Part shown: positions 26,820 through 34,771 of the stretch, one piece after another | How the letters are laid out: each line of letters opens with the position of its first letter | How positions within the stretch are numbered: position 1 is the first letter of the stretch | NCBI GenBank assembly: GCA_963556255.1 | Contig: OY744617.1 | Location: 28,336,660 to 28,400,659, forward strand | DNA length: 64,000 nucleotides | Direction: 5' to 3' | Source: Allolobophora icterica | Lineage: Eukaryota > Annelida > Clitellata > Crassiclitellata > Lumbricidae | The notes under the pieces: model-generated | Databases searched by the model: none | The model's input: only the letters and a program-made list of their open reading frames with translations | What the model was told of the DNA's origin: nothing | Made by a program: the position numbers and the translations under genes

Positions 26820-27407
26820 TCATTTGCGCCGCCGTCCAACACCCATCCCTAGCCTCGACTTTGCTGACATAATGGCCGATACGAGCCGGGCATCCTTCTT
26901 CTCATAATCCGGAGTTTCATCGGTGAGTGCGATCTTCGACGCGGCTGCAGCGAGGATGTCATCTGCGTGGTTACGCCCCGGAGTATCTTTATGAACTGCG
27001 TATGCCACATCGTGGTGGAGGCACGCACGGTCGAGCTGATTAACACCGTGATATCGCTGTGACAGCCGTTTGTCGAGTTTTGTGAATGGTCCACAGTAAG
27101 AGTACTTTCCCGTGTTCTGAAAAGAACCTCCCGGATTATCTTCCGAAGACATACCGGATGGAAGGCTCATATGCATTTCTGGTAGAGGTAGAGCGTTGAG
27201 GGCCCTATTCAGTAGCGAGCCTCCGCTAGACTCATGAGTCTTGCGCTTTCGCACTTTAGAAGGCAAAATTTGGCTCTTCTTTGCACCGCAGACGGCACAG
27301 GTTCCCTTCTTGGCTGGCCGACCGTTTCGTAACTCGACGATTGTTTCATTTGAAGTCTCAGTATGTTTCTTACATCGTAGGCAATACATTGTGTTCGTTG
27401 AATACAA
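26820..27407 (-). CDS. zinc-ribbon / phospholipase A2-like virion protein
   Basis: 195 residues, or 189 from the second Met. The N-terminus is a zinc ribbon (C9, C12, C37, C40). A Ser/Gly-rich linker follows, then a phospholipase A2-like domain with a YCGPFTKLD loop (about 104-112) in place of the Ca2+-binding glycine loop and the catalytic dyad in ACLHHDVAYA (H132, D133, Y136). NHADDIL and a basic C-terminus (GVGRRRK) complete it. The layout resembles the PLA2 domain used by parvovirus capsids to breach endosomal membranes; such domains are known in Polinton/adintovirus relatives. The gene starts only 20-38 bp from the ATPase gene on the opposite strand, so the two must share a divergent promoter. 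The PLA2 assignment is by motif only. Confidence 0.82.
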   Translation of the reverse strand: MYSTNTMYCLRCKKHTETSNETIVELRNGRPAKKGTCAVCGAKKSQILPSKVRKRKTHESSGGSLLNRALNALPLPEMHMSLPSGMSSEDNPGGSFQNTGKYSYCGPFTKLDKRLSQRYHGVNQLDRACLHHDVAYAVHKDTPGRNHADDILAAAASKIALTDETPDYEKKDARLVSAIMSAKSRLGMGVGRRRK

Positions 27408-27427
27408 TCATAACTCGTTGTCTCTAT
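27408..27427. promoter_or_regulatory. minimal divergent promoter between PLA2-like and ATPase genes
   Basis: Only 20 bp (38 bp if the second Met is used) separate the two divergent start codons, so promoter elements for each gene must overlap the other's coding or leader sequence. No TATA box is obvious in the gap itself. Confidence 0.5.
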
Positions 27428-28114
27428 ATGGAAATAACAAATTTCGATCTCGAAGCCGACGATGGAAAAAAACACCACCATTGGTTGTTACCATCAAGCA
27501 TACGCTGTATCATCTGTGGGCCTAGCGGATGTGGAAAAACAAACCTACTACTCAACCTCCTTCTGAAGAAGGGGTACCTACGTTTTGACCGGCTCTATCT
27601 ATACTCAAAGTCTCTGGGACAGGAAAAATATCAGTTCCTCCGGGACTGGGTAACAGAACTCGAAAAAGTTGCCGGTAAGGAAGTGGCTTCCTTTCACTCT
27701 TGCTCAGATGAAATAGTTCCAGTTGAATCATTAAATAAGAATACCAGAAGCCTTCTAGTGTTCGATGACGTTATGCTTGAAAAACAGTCACCCATCGAAA
27801 GGTATTTCACTATGGGTCGACACGGTGGCGCGGACTGCTTCTACTTAACGCAGAATTATTTTCGAATTCCGAAGCAAGCGATCCGTGACAATGCTAATCT
27901 TATCGTCCTCTTCAACCAAGACAGTAAAAATTTGCGAGCCATTCACGATACGTTCGTGGGCGGCGACATGTCTTTCGATGAGTTCCGTACGTTCTTCAGC
28001 GAGTGTGCTGCCCAGCCATATGGATTCGCAGTCATAGATTTGACGTCCAAAGTGTACGATGGAAAATATCGTTGCGGGTTCGATCGCTTCTATAAGCCCA
28101 AGGCAAGTATTTAA
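27428..28114 (+). CDS. ATP: FtsK/HerA-type genome-packaging ATPase
   Basis: 228 residues from the ATG at 27428. An in-frame ATG at 27281 lies inside the opposing PLA2-like gene and adds no conserved sequence. Walker A is GPSGCGKT (31-38) and Walker B is LLVFDDV (D113, D114). The sensor region LTQNYFRIP (140-148) fits the A32-like packaging ATPases of Polintons, adintoviruses and related dsDNA viruses. The protein is expected to pump genomic DNA into the procapsid. The frame is intact. It is the first gene of the rightward morphogenesis block and is followed 40 bp later by the 370-residue gene. Confidence 0.94.
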   Translation: MEITNFDLEADDGKKHHHWLLPSSIRCIICGPSGCGKTNLLLNLLLKKGYLRFDRLYLYSKSLGQEKYQFLRDWVTELEKVAGKEVASFHSCSDEIVPVESLNKNTRSLLVFDDVMLEKQSPIERYFTMGRHGGADCFYLTQNYFRIPKQAIRDNANLIVLFNQDSKNLRAIHDTFVGGDMSFDEFRTFFSECAAQPYGFAVIDLTSKVYDGKYRCGFDRFYKPKASI

Positions 28115-28154
28115 AGACATGATATAGGCAACATATAGTCGACATAGAAACACG

Positions 28155-29267
28155 ATGTGGACAAAAGTTTCGTCTAAACAGGAGCGAGACGCCCTGACTC
28201 AGGATTATTTAGCTCGCAGAAATCGATTGAGACAGCGTTTCGTGGATGAGAAGCTCGGCGAAGCCAACCTTCAGTACGATGCGGCAAAGCTTTTTAAACC
28301 AATAGCCACAGCCACGGCTGAATCCCAGGTGGCTACGTCTAAGGAGCTGCAGAAAGTTACCAGCGCTTTACAGGATTTGCCGGCGCAGATTTCAGAGTCT
28401 GCTAATTTTAACCCGATAGCAGCTTTGTTCGGTGAAACCGCAGGAACAGCAGCTCCAACGGCTGCTCCAGCCCTTCCAGCGCTTCCAACATCCCGAATCC
28501 CCCACGCATTGTTAGTAGATCCAAACAAATATCTCAACGTCGCGGCAATCACACGACACGGTTTCAAACCTCCAAGCGAGCTCGATCTAGCCGACATTGC
28601 AGGTGCTGAAAAGATAATCGGTGAGGTAAATCACTATAATCGCCACACCCTGGGCAAAGAGAAAAAGAATGCTAAAAAGGAAAAAGACGAAGAAAAGGTA
28701 GATGAGGTGACTGCAGATATTGAAGCCCTAAGGGAATATAAAAAGCGAATCCATACACTGCTAGCGGGCCACAGCCTCATCAAAAAGGGAAAGGGTTTCA
28801 GTGTTCCAACCGTTCCTCTGAAATTACAAGGTAACGCCTTGGGTGAGCTCTCCGTCGACCCCGTCGCGCTGTCTGCTGGTAGACTAAGAGTGTTTAAAGG
28901 TGGGAACCTCGTGCTCGAAGCTCCTGCCGATGAGTCATTGTTCAGCCTGTTAACGAAACGCTTCGTTAAGACTAAGCAATATTCGCCTCAGGCAATTGAA
29001 ACTTTCAAAAAGCTCGTACAGATGTCTGGTCTGCCTATTCATGGCCGGAAAAGTAAAAAGTTCCAGCTGATTCGAGGCGGCGCGGTGCAGTTCTACAACG
29101 ACCCAAACGCTCTGGTAGAGAGGTTGCAGCTTTTGGTGGCCTCTAGGGCCGCGGGAAACACTGGTCTCGGCAACGAAATCTCCGCCATTCTCGACGAGTT
29201 ACTGCGTTCCGGTGCGATCTCCAAAGAGCTGGCACTCGAATTGAATAGAAACATGCTCATAAAATAG
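28155..29267 (+). CDS. conserved Polinton protein of unknown function (370 aa)
   Basis: 370 residues. The N-terminal third is charged and helical (ERDALTQDYLARRNRLRQRF), then comes a Pro/Ala linker (APALPALPT), a Lys/Glu-rich coiled-coil stretch (about 165-205) and a C-terminal domain (about 255-370) with GGAVQFYNDPNALVERLQLL and ISAILDELLRSGAISK. I recognise this last module from uncharacterised proteins of other invertebrate Polintons, where it also sits between the ATPase and capsid genes. It is therefore probably a virion structural or assembly protein. No enzyme motif or membrane segment is visible. The frame is intact, and it is separated from the minor capsid gene by 18 bp. Confidence 0.8.
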   Translation: MWTKVSSKQERDALTQDYLARRNRLRQRFVDEKLGEANLQYDAAKLFKPIATATAESQVATSKELQKVTSALQDLPAQISESANFNPIAALFGETAGTAAPTAAPALPALPTSRIPHALLVDPNKYLNVAAITRHGFKPPSELDLADIAGAEKIIGEVNHYNRHTLGKEKKNAKKEKDEEKVDEVTADIEALREYKKRIHTLLAGHSLIKKGKGFSVPTVPLKLQGNALGELSVDPVALSAGRLRVFKGGNLVLEAPADESLFSLLTKRFVKTKQYSPQAIETFKKLVQMSGLPIHGRKSKKFQLIRGGAVQFYNDPNALVERLQLLVASRAAGNTGLGNEISAILDELLRSGAISKELALELNRNMLIK

Positions 29268-29285
29268 AAATAGAAAACAAAATTC

Positions 29286-30089
29286 ATGGCTCAGATGGAA
29301 CGCTCGGAGAAACTGCTCGAAGAAATTCGAGAACTTTTGCAGCCTAAGGAAAATTTTAGTATAGTTGTTTCCTCAGATACTACAGGGTGGACCACGGCTT
29401 TCTCACCACCGCTGTACCTGGATCCGAAAAGACGATTTGAGCTTGCTTTGGTCAATCTTGAAACTTATAACTCGATCCCGAACATAGACAGCACAAATAA
29501 CAAGTTCGTCTACAGCTCCACCAATGGACAGACGTGGAAGACGATCATTTTGCCCGACGGAAGCTACGAGATCGCACAGATTAATGATGAAATCGGCCGG
29601 CAGATAGAAAAGCAAAATCTGCCGCCGACAGGTGTTCCTCAGCTCGGCTTTAATTCTCCTATTACTATAGGAGCTAACGCATCTACCCTACGCGCCTTCG
29701 TAAAGATAACGAATGCCCAATATATAGTAAATATGGCGCAATCTACTATCAGGCAAACGCTCGGTTTTAACCCTCAGAGGCTTGGTATTGGTTATAAAGA
29801 GGGAGAAAATCCAGTCGATATTCTCCGGGTGGACACGATCCTGGTAAATTGTGACATTATCTCTGGATCGTATCGCAATGGTAGCCAGCTGCCAGTAATC
29901 TACAGTTTTTTCCCGGATGTGTCGCCCGGCTATAAGGTAATCGAGTCTCCAAAAAATCTAGTGTACCTACCAGTAGCACCGGCTGGCAACGTACAGGGCA
30001 TTCGTGTGTGGCTGACCGACCAGAATGGTGAACAATTAAACCTCCGCGGTGAGACAGTAACTATAAGGTTTCACATCCGCAGTGCATAG
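29286..30089 (+). CDS. mCP: minor capsid protein (penton-like, single jelly roll)
   Basis: 267 residues, beta-rich with a short helical N-terminus. Conserved blocks are RFELALVNLETYNSIPNI, LPDGSYEIAQINDEI, IRQTLGFNP and a C-terminal GIRVWLTDQNGEQLNLRGE, the pattern of the Polinton minor capsid/penton protein that would form the icosahedral vertices. The position directly before the small basic gene and the major capsid gene is the usual one. Intact; starts at the first ATG, 18 bp after the preceding stop. The assignment comes from family knowledge of block order and not from a structural comparison. Confidence 0.88.
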   Translation: MAQMERSEKLLEEIRELLQPKENFSIVVSSDTTGWTTAFSPPLYLDPKRRFELALVNLETYNSIPNIDSTNNKFVYSSTNGQTWKTIILPDGSYEIAQINDEIGRQIEKQNLPPTGVPQLGFNSPITIGANASTLRAFVKITNAQYIVNMAQSTIRQTLGFNPQRLGIGYKEGENPVDILRVDTILVNCDIISGSYRNGSQLPVIYSFFPDVSPGYKVIESPKNLVYLPVAPAGNVQGIRVWLTDQNGEQLNLRGETVTIRFHIRSA

Positions 30090-30111
30090 ATTTTCACACT
30101 TAAATATTCTC

Positions 30112-30570
30112 ATGTTTGTTCTTGGAATTAAAAAGCGGCGTCGTGTCGTGGGTGGTGGACTTTTCGACTGGATACCCAAAATCGCGGGTTTCCTTGGCCG
30201 TGCAGGCTCCTTCATTTCGGCGAATAGAGGCACAATCACAAACGTTGCCAAGGCGGTTGGTAATGTCGCGAAAGCCGGCGCCACAACAGCATCTGCCGTC
30301 AGGCAAATTGTTGATGCCGTGAAAGCGAGACGCGCTGCGGCCGTAAATGAAGCTCATTTACGAAATGAAAACTCATCTGCCGCGCCTGTTGTTCCCGCAC
30401 CTTTGGAGAAGGCGCTCAGCGACAAGAGCATCGAATACTTAAAACAACTGGCTGTGAGTCCGCCACCCGTTGTTCCGACAATGGCCGACATAAACAGCCG
30501 CATTGCTGGATCCGGTTTCAAGACTATAAAGCCGAGTCGTGGTGGTAGGGGTCTGTTTCTCGCAAAATGA
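30112..30570 (+). CDS. small basic amphipathic protein (possible pVI/pX-like virion protein)
   Basis: 152 residues from the ATG at 30112. An upstream in-frame ATG at 30082 overlaps the minor capsid stop. It starts with a basic patch (KKRRRVVGGG) followed by a glycine-rich amphipathic helix (LFDWIPKIAGFLGRAGSF), an Ala-rich helical middle (NVAKAGATTASAVRQIVDAVKARR) and a basic Gly-rich tail (SRGGRGLF). The layout recalls adenovirus-type minor core or membrane-lytic proteins. The location between penton-like and major capsid genes agrees, but homology is not demonstrable by eye. Confidence 0.72.
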   Translation: MFVLGIKKRRRVVGGGLFDWIPKIAGFLGRAGSFISANRGTITNVAKAVGNVAKAGATTASAVRQIVDAVKARRAAAVNEAHLRNENSSAAPVVPAPLEKALSDKSIEYLKQLAVSPPPVVPTMADINSRIAGSGFKTIKPSRGGRGLFLAK

Positions 30571-30683
30571 AAGAAAATTCCGACTAATTCACAAAACGGA
30601 AAAAAAAATGTTTAACCCACCACATATGAAATTAATTTGCAACATGATTAATAATTGAAGCTTGAACTTTTTTAGCTATAATA

Positions 30684-31979
30684 ATGGCGGCATTTGACGT
30701 GCCGAGTGAAATGTTGGACATCGCTTCGGCGGTGCCCGATGACAATAGCATTGAATCGTTTGAATACCGCGAGTATGAATCACAAAATCCCGTAGCTATT
30801 AACAACGGCCAGGCCATACAGATAGACATCCAGAACCAAGACATTTTCACACAGCCTTCCAAGAGCTACCTTCTTGTGGAGGGCAGGATTACATCAACTG
30901 GCGCGGCTTACATCGCAGACTCGTTGGTGTCATTCATCAACAATGCTATCCCGTACATGTTTTCTCAAATTCGATACCTGGCTAACAATACCGAGATAGA
31001 GAATGTCATGTCACCTGGGCAAGCCACGACGATGAAAGGCATGCTGGTATACGGCGATGATTTTTCCAAAGGCGAAGGTTTAAACATGTGTTGGCAGAAG
31101 GACACGACCGCGGCGGCGGCGGCCGCGAATATCGGCTTCGAGGCCCGTCGACTGATGATCATTGGAAAACCCGTCCCTATTGGAACGTTTTCATTCATCG
31201 TTCCCTTAAGACATCTATTCGGTTTTTGCGATGATTATCACAAGGTCGTATACGGGATCAAACACTCTTTACTGCTGAGCCGGCAGGGGGACGCAGACGC
31301 GATCTTCAAGGAAGCCGCTGCGGCCAATGGCCAGATCATGCTGACTAAACTCTCCTGGTTCATGCCGCATATAATACCCGCTTTGGAGTATAAAAGCATG
31401 CTAATGAAGCAGATTGAAGCCAAGGTTAAGGTACCTGTGGCATTCCGCGCCATGCAATGCGACAACATTGCGGTGCCACGAGCGACGACTTTTTCCTGGC
31501 GTTTGAGCGTTAAGTCGGGCACGGAAAAGCCACGCTGGATTCTTGTTGCTTTTCAGACTGGAAAGAATGCACATCAAGGCCAGAATCCGGCACTGTTTGA
31601 CCATGTGCAGGTTCGCAACATTTTCGCTATGCTCAACAGCGATCGCTACCCCGTGGTTGACATGAATCTTGACTTCACCAAGAGGACAACCTCTCGCGCT
31701 TACAAGGCCCTACGTGACTTCAAGGAAGAATATTGCGGCATAGACGCGCGTGAATCGTCATGCCAACCGACACCAATCGAATTTGTAGATTTGTTTCCGA
31801 TCTTCGTCCTGGACGTGCGCAGGCAATCCGAACGACTTAAAACCTCTGTACAGGACATACAAATCAAGGTGGACTTTAACGAAGGGGTGCCAAATAATAC
31901 GACGGCATATGCCGTCCTGATCAGCGACCGACTCCTGAATTTTGAATCGGATGGCAGCAAATTCAACGTCGTTTACTAG
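30684..31979 (+). CDS. MCP: major capsid protein (double jelly roll, hexon-like)
   Basis: 431 residues, soluble and beta-rich, without a signal peptide. Conserved features are an N-terminal IESFEYREYESQNPVAINN, LLVEGRITSTGAAY, FSQIRYLANNTEIENV, PIGTFSFIVPLRHLFGFCDD and, in the second half, RWILVAFQTGKN with LNSDRYPVVDMNLDF. Length, position and these blocks fit the Polinton/adintovirus double jelly-roll major capsid protein that forms pseudohexameric capsomers. An unusual Ala run (TTAAAAAANIG) encoded by GCG/GCC codons at 31110-31130 may be a recent small expansion. Frame intact. A 113-bp AT-rich gap upstream, the longest in the block, ends TTTTTTAGCTATAATAATG and probably holds its promoter. 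Confidence 0.92.
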   Translation: MAAFDVPSEMLDIASAVPDDNSIESFEYREYESQNPVAINNGQAIQIDIQNQDIFTQPSKSYLLVEGRITSTGAAYIADSLVSFINNAIPYMFSQIRYLANNTEIENVMSPGQATTMKGMLVYGDDFSKGEGLNMCWQKDTTAAAAAANIGFEARRLMIIGKPVPIGTFSFIVPLRHLFGFCDDYHKVVYGIKHSLLLSRQGDADAIFKEAAAANGQIMLTKLSWFMPHIIPALEYKSMLMKQIEAKVKVPVAFRAMQCDNIAVPRATTFSWRLSVKSGTEKPRWILVAFQTGKNAHQGQNPALFDHVQVRNIFAMLNSDRYPVVDMNLDFTKRTTSRAYKALRDFKEEYCGIDARESSCQPTPIEFVDLFPIFVLDVRRQSERLKTSVQDIQIKVDFNEGVPNNTTAYAVLISDRLLNFESDGSKFNVVY

Positions 31980-32035
31980 AAATCGTTTTTCACATTTAGA
32001 TACAAGGTCCTCTTTTAGATATATTTTTTCCAAAA

Positions 32036-32542
32036 ATGAAAACTGAATACGTTGCGTTCGGCCTTTCACTGACCGAAGGGCAAAAGCAAACATTGGCTAA
32101 AGCTGCGCGTGCCGGCACTGGCGCCACGATCCGGCTCACTCATGGCCAGCTTCGCGGAAACGATAAGCTCGCGCTCACAAAAGTTCAAGCCGCCCGAATC
32201 GTGAAGAAGATCTCGGAAGGCGTTGGCATGGAGCTGAGATTCACCAAAACGCAACTGAAAAAGATGACTAAAATGGGTGGATTTCTTCCACTACTGGCTC
32301 TCCTCCCGCTGCTTTTTGGTGGGTTATCCGCGGCGGGTGCCGTGGCTGGTGGGACCGCTGGGGTAGTAAAGGCTGTGCAGAGCAAACAGGCCAGCGACGC
32401 TGCACTGGCGGAGGCGGCGCGTCACAATCGCGAACTCGAGGCCCAGGTCCGCGGGACTGGTTTATATCTCGGGCGTGAGACTCGTGGTGGTTGTTGCCCA
32501 ATGTGTAAAGGATCGGGTCTCTACATCGGACAAAAAAACTAA
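32036..32542 (+). CDS. virion protein with hydrophobic glycine-rich segment, upstream partner of the protease
   Basis: 168 residues. A charged N-terminal part carries LTHGQLRGNDKLALTKVQ and FTKTQLKKMTKMGGFLP. A long hydrophobic Gly/Ala segment (about 81-111, LLALLPLLFGGLSAAG) follows, then a helix rich in Ala/Glu/Arg. The C-terminal tail contains two GLYxG repeats and a CC..C cluster (143-147). Proteins with GGFLP plus a hydrophobic stretch and GLY-rich tail are common in Polintons and are usually taken as pVI/pX-like internal virion proteins. The last codons, caA AAA AAC, directly before TAA are a canonical -1 slippery site leading into the protease frame, so some product probably continues as a fusion. 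Confidence 0.78.
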   Translation: MKTEYVAFGLSLTEGQKQTLAKAARAGTGATIRLTHGQLRGNDKLALTKVQAARIVKKISEGVGMELRFTKTQLKKMTKMGGFLPLLALLPLLFGGLSAAGAVAGGTAGVVKAVQSKQASDAALAEAARHNRELEAQVRGTGLYLGRETRGGCCPMCKGSGLYIGQKN

Positions 32543-32576
32543 AACCTCTTAGCAACTTTGACATAGAGAAAGTTGC
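32533..32576 (+). promoter_or_regulatory. candidate -1 ribosomal frameshift signal (slippery heptamer plus hairpin)
   Basis: The heptamer A AAA AAC at 32533-32539 is in the correct register of the 168-residue gene and touches its stop codon (32540-32542). A perfect 8-bp stem (GCAACTTT 32552-32559 with AAAGTTGC 32569-32576, 9-nt loop) begins 12 nt downstream. Slipping by -1 enters exactly the frame in which the protease is open, with no intervening stop. Confidence 0.65.
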
Positions 32577-32913
32577 CAGAGCGCTGCCGCATTTCCGCGG
32601 TGTTTTCATGCGAGATGGTCTGCCCGCCGTGGCTCGTGAGAAGGAGTGTGGAGTTGTTAATCTGGATTCTGGTTCTGGTGATGGTACTCACTGGGTCGCC
32701 TATTGGATAGATGGACCAAAAGCCGTCTATTTTGACAGTTATGGGCTGGATCCGCCTCTCGAAATTTCTAGATATTTAAAAAATCCTATAAGAACACAAA
32801 CATTTCAGCTACAGGGGCCAGATGATGTGGTATGTGGTCATCTCTGCCTAGCCGTGCTAATAGAGCTCGCTGCTGGAAAGAATTTTGAAGATATCGTGCT
32901 TGACTTATGTTAG
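32542..32913 (+). CDS. PRO: adenain-type (C5-like) cysteine protease
   Basis: The maturation protease of Polintons. From the only ATG (32608) the ORF is 101 residues with GTHWVAYW (catalytic His28), VYFDSYG (Asp43), FQLQGPDD (Gln) and VCGHLCL (Cys76), in the adenain order His-Asp-Gln-Cys. The frame is open further upstream to about 32542. That part encodes a segment (SNFDIEKV...FRGVF) that looks like the normal N-terminal conserved region of this family, yet it contains no ATG. Starting at 32608 would truncate the domain, so I place the functional coding region from about 32542. A -1 frameshift from the preceding gene (A AAA AAC at 32533-32539) would supply it. Non-AUG initiation (a CTG is in frame) is the alternative. 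Confidence 0.88.
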   Translation, partial: KPLSNFDIEKVARALPHFRGVFMRDGLPAVAREKECGVVNLDSGSGDGTHWVAYWIDGPKAVYFDSYGLDPPLEISRYLKNPIRTQTFQLQGPDDVVCGHLCLAVLIELAAGKNFEDIVLDLC

Positions 32914-32941
32914 ACTTCCGTCACCATTTTTGTATATAAAA

Positions 32942-34762
32942 ATGCCGGTTGATAAATTTGGAAGAGACGGTGGAGGTGGGTTTGGAGGGGGGCAGATAAG
33001 CGCCGCTGGACTCGTCCACAAAGCGGGTGATACCATGCTGGGGATTCTTTCGGCTGGAGGTTTTCGGCTGACAAATGTGGGAACGCCCACGATGGAAACG
33101 GACGCCGCGACAAAGGCTTATGCAGACATCGTAGATCAGGACAACCTGCAACTCACCGGTGGAACGATGTCCGGCATTCTAAAAATGGGCGGTCATAAAT
33201 TGACTGGTTTGCCCACGGACACTCCGGGATCTGACAGTGAAGACGAGGGTTGGGATGAATTGGTGGGAGAGTCCGACGCTGCGAGTTGGAAACAAATAAC
33301 AGAGTACGCGAAAGAGCGGGCGCAACAAGCTGAGTTGTATGCAGACGGCTTAAGCTCCGAGGTAACTGGTCTCGTTAAACGTTACGCAGACGATAAGGAC
33401 GCTCTGCTGGACACTGCCGTCAGGCTGTACGCGGACCAGAAGGCGGCCGCGGCCGAGAGCCATGCAGACCAGAAGCTTATCGATGCCAAGCAGTACACGG
33501 ACGAGAAGAACGAGGTGCTGAGAGATTCCGTTAGGCAGTATGCGGACGAAAAGGATGTTATTGTTAAAACTTACGTCAACGAGCAAGATGTTATCGTCAA
33601 GAACGCGTGTGTGCTAAAATCTGGAAGTGTAATGACTGGAAGTTTAGTCATGGGTGGCCACCGAGTAACTGGACTTCCAACAGAGATTCCAGGATCTGAT
33701 AGCGACGCAGCGAGTTGGAAACAAGTGTCAACAGCGGTCGCCGGCGCTCTATTGAGCCTCGATAGAGTTCCCACGGAGTCGTTGCACGTGGTTAACAAAC
33801 AATATGTTGATGTTCAACATATTGCTGCTAGACAGTACGCGGTCGATCAGGACACCGCGATTAATTCGGCCGTGAGGTTGTATACAGATCAAAAGACCGC
33901 CGCCGCAAGGGGGTACGCAGACCAGAAAGCCGAAGCTGCAAAAACTTACGCCGAAGAACAAGACGCTATGGTCAGGAGCGCTTGCGTGCTTAAAGTTGGT
34001 GACGCAATGACTGGAAATTTAGCTATGGGCGGTAAGAGGGTGACTGGGCTTTACACGGGGGCCTCAACAACTAATACCGACGCGGCGAGTATCGGGCAGG
34101 TGACGAGAATCGTAACCGGCAAAATGACAAAATTAAATAAAATACCGACGGAGCCTTTGAACGTGGCCAATAAACAATATGTCGACAATCAGGCTGTTGT
34201 GGTTAAAAGATATACAGACAGTAAAGAGACCGCTGTAAGGCAGTACGTGAACAGCATCAAATTTCTTAACCATACAGGTCACATTCCCCCGCTGACCAAA
34301 ACCATTTCCGAAACGGGTTTTTATACCACATCCAGCGCATCTCTTTCCGATTACCCGGATCATATGGCATTCAACTCGGGTGTTGAAGGTGAGTGGAGGG
34401 CCATGCCCGCTGCGGCTGATATTATTGGGACTTGGTTACAGATTGAATGCCCGGTCCCAGTGCGGATATGGAAAATCAGCCTGTCTGAGAGAATTGATAG
34501 TCGTAGTATCCCGCGTATTTCGTCCTGGAAGGTCGGTGGGTGTGTATCCAAAACGAGTGATGGAATAGAAAAGTTCCTCGTATTTACAGACCTCCTCACC
34601 TCCCACACCGCTTTGACTTACATTGCGAAGGAGTTTGCCATCGACTCTGACACCGCATACAAATACTACAGGCTGACGGTCCTTGGTACACAACCAAATC
34701 TAACTACTCTTGGAATATCCCACTTTCAGATTTACACATATTTTAAAGTTGGAGACACATAA
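32942..34762 (+). CDS. fibre-like attachment protein with phage tail-fibre repeats
   Basis: 606 residues from the ATG at 32942, 29 bp after the protease stop. An earlier in-frame ATG at 32885 lies inside the protease gene. Four modules of the form G..M.G.L.MGG...TGL followed by DAA(S/T) are joined by coiled-coil-like spacers of YADQK repeats (for example LYADQKAAAAESHADQK). This is the organisation of bacteriophage side-tail fibres. The last ~150 residues (from about FLNHTGHIPP) are beta-rich with WLQIECPVPVRIWKI, WKVGGCVS and YYRLTVLGTQPN, suggesting an F5/8 type C (discoidin-like) sugar-binding domain. It is probably the trimeric receptor-binding spike. Domain names are inferred from pattern only. 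Confidence 0.78.
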   Translation: MPVDKFGRDGGGGFGGGQISAAGLVHKAGDTMLGILSAGGFRLTNVGTPTMETDAATKAYADIVDQDNLQLTGGTMSGILKMGGHKLTGLPTDTPGSDSEDEGWDELVGESDAASWKQITEYAKERAQQAELYADGLSSEVTGLVKRYADDKDALLDTAVRLYADQKAAAAESHADQKLIDAKQYTDEKNEVLRDSVRQYADEKDVIVKTYVNEQDVIVKNACVLKSGSVMTGSLVMGGHRVTGLPTEIPGSDSDAASWKQVSTAVAGALLSLDRVPTESLHVVNKQYVDVQHIAARQYAVDQDTAINSAVRLYTDQKTAAARGYADQKAEAAKTYAEEQDAMVRSACVLKVGDAMTGNLAMGGKRVTGLYTGASTTNTDAASIGQVTRIVTGKMTKLNKIPTEPLNVANKQYVDNQAVVVKRYTDSKETAVRQYVNSIKFLNHTGHIPPLTKTISETGFYTTSSASLSDYPDHMAFNSGVEGEWRAMPAAADIIGTWLQIECPVPVRIWKISLSERIDSRSIPRISSWKVGGCVSKTSDGIEKFLVFTDLLTSHTALTYIAKEFAIDSDTAYKYYRLTVLGTQPNLTTLGISHFQIYTYFKVGDT

Positions 34763-34771
34763 GACTTAATA

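Noticed and set aside
27281..27427. Longer ATPase with a 49-residue N-terminal extension
   Set aside because: The extension overlaps the oppositely oriented zinc-ribbon coding sequence and has no conserved character; the ATG at 27428 fits the family.
32608..32913. Protease starting simply at the ATG at 32608
   Set aside because: This start would remove an upstream in-frame segment that resembles the family's conserved N-terminus, so a frameshifted or non-AUG start is preferred.
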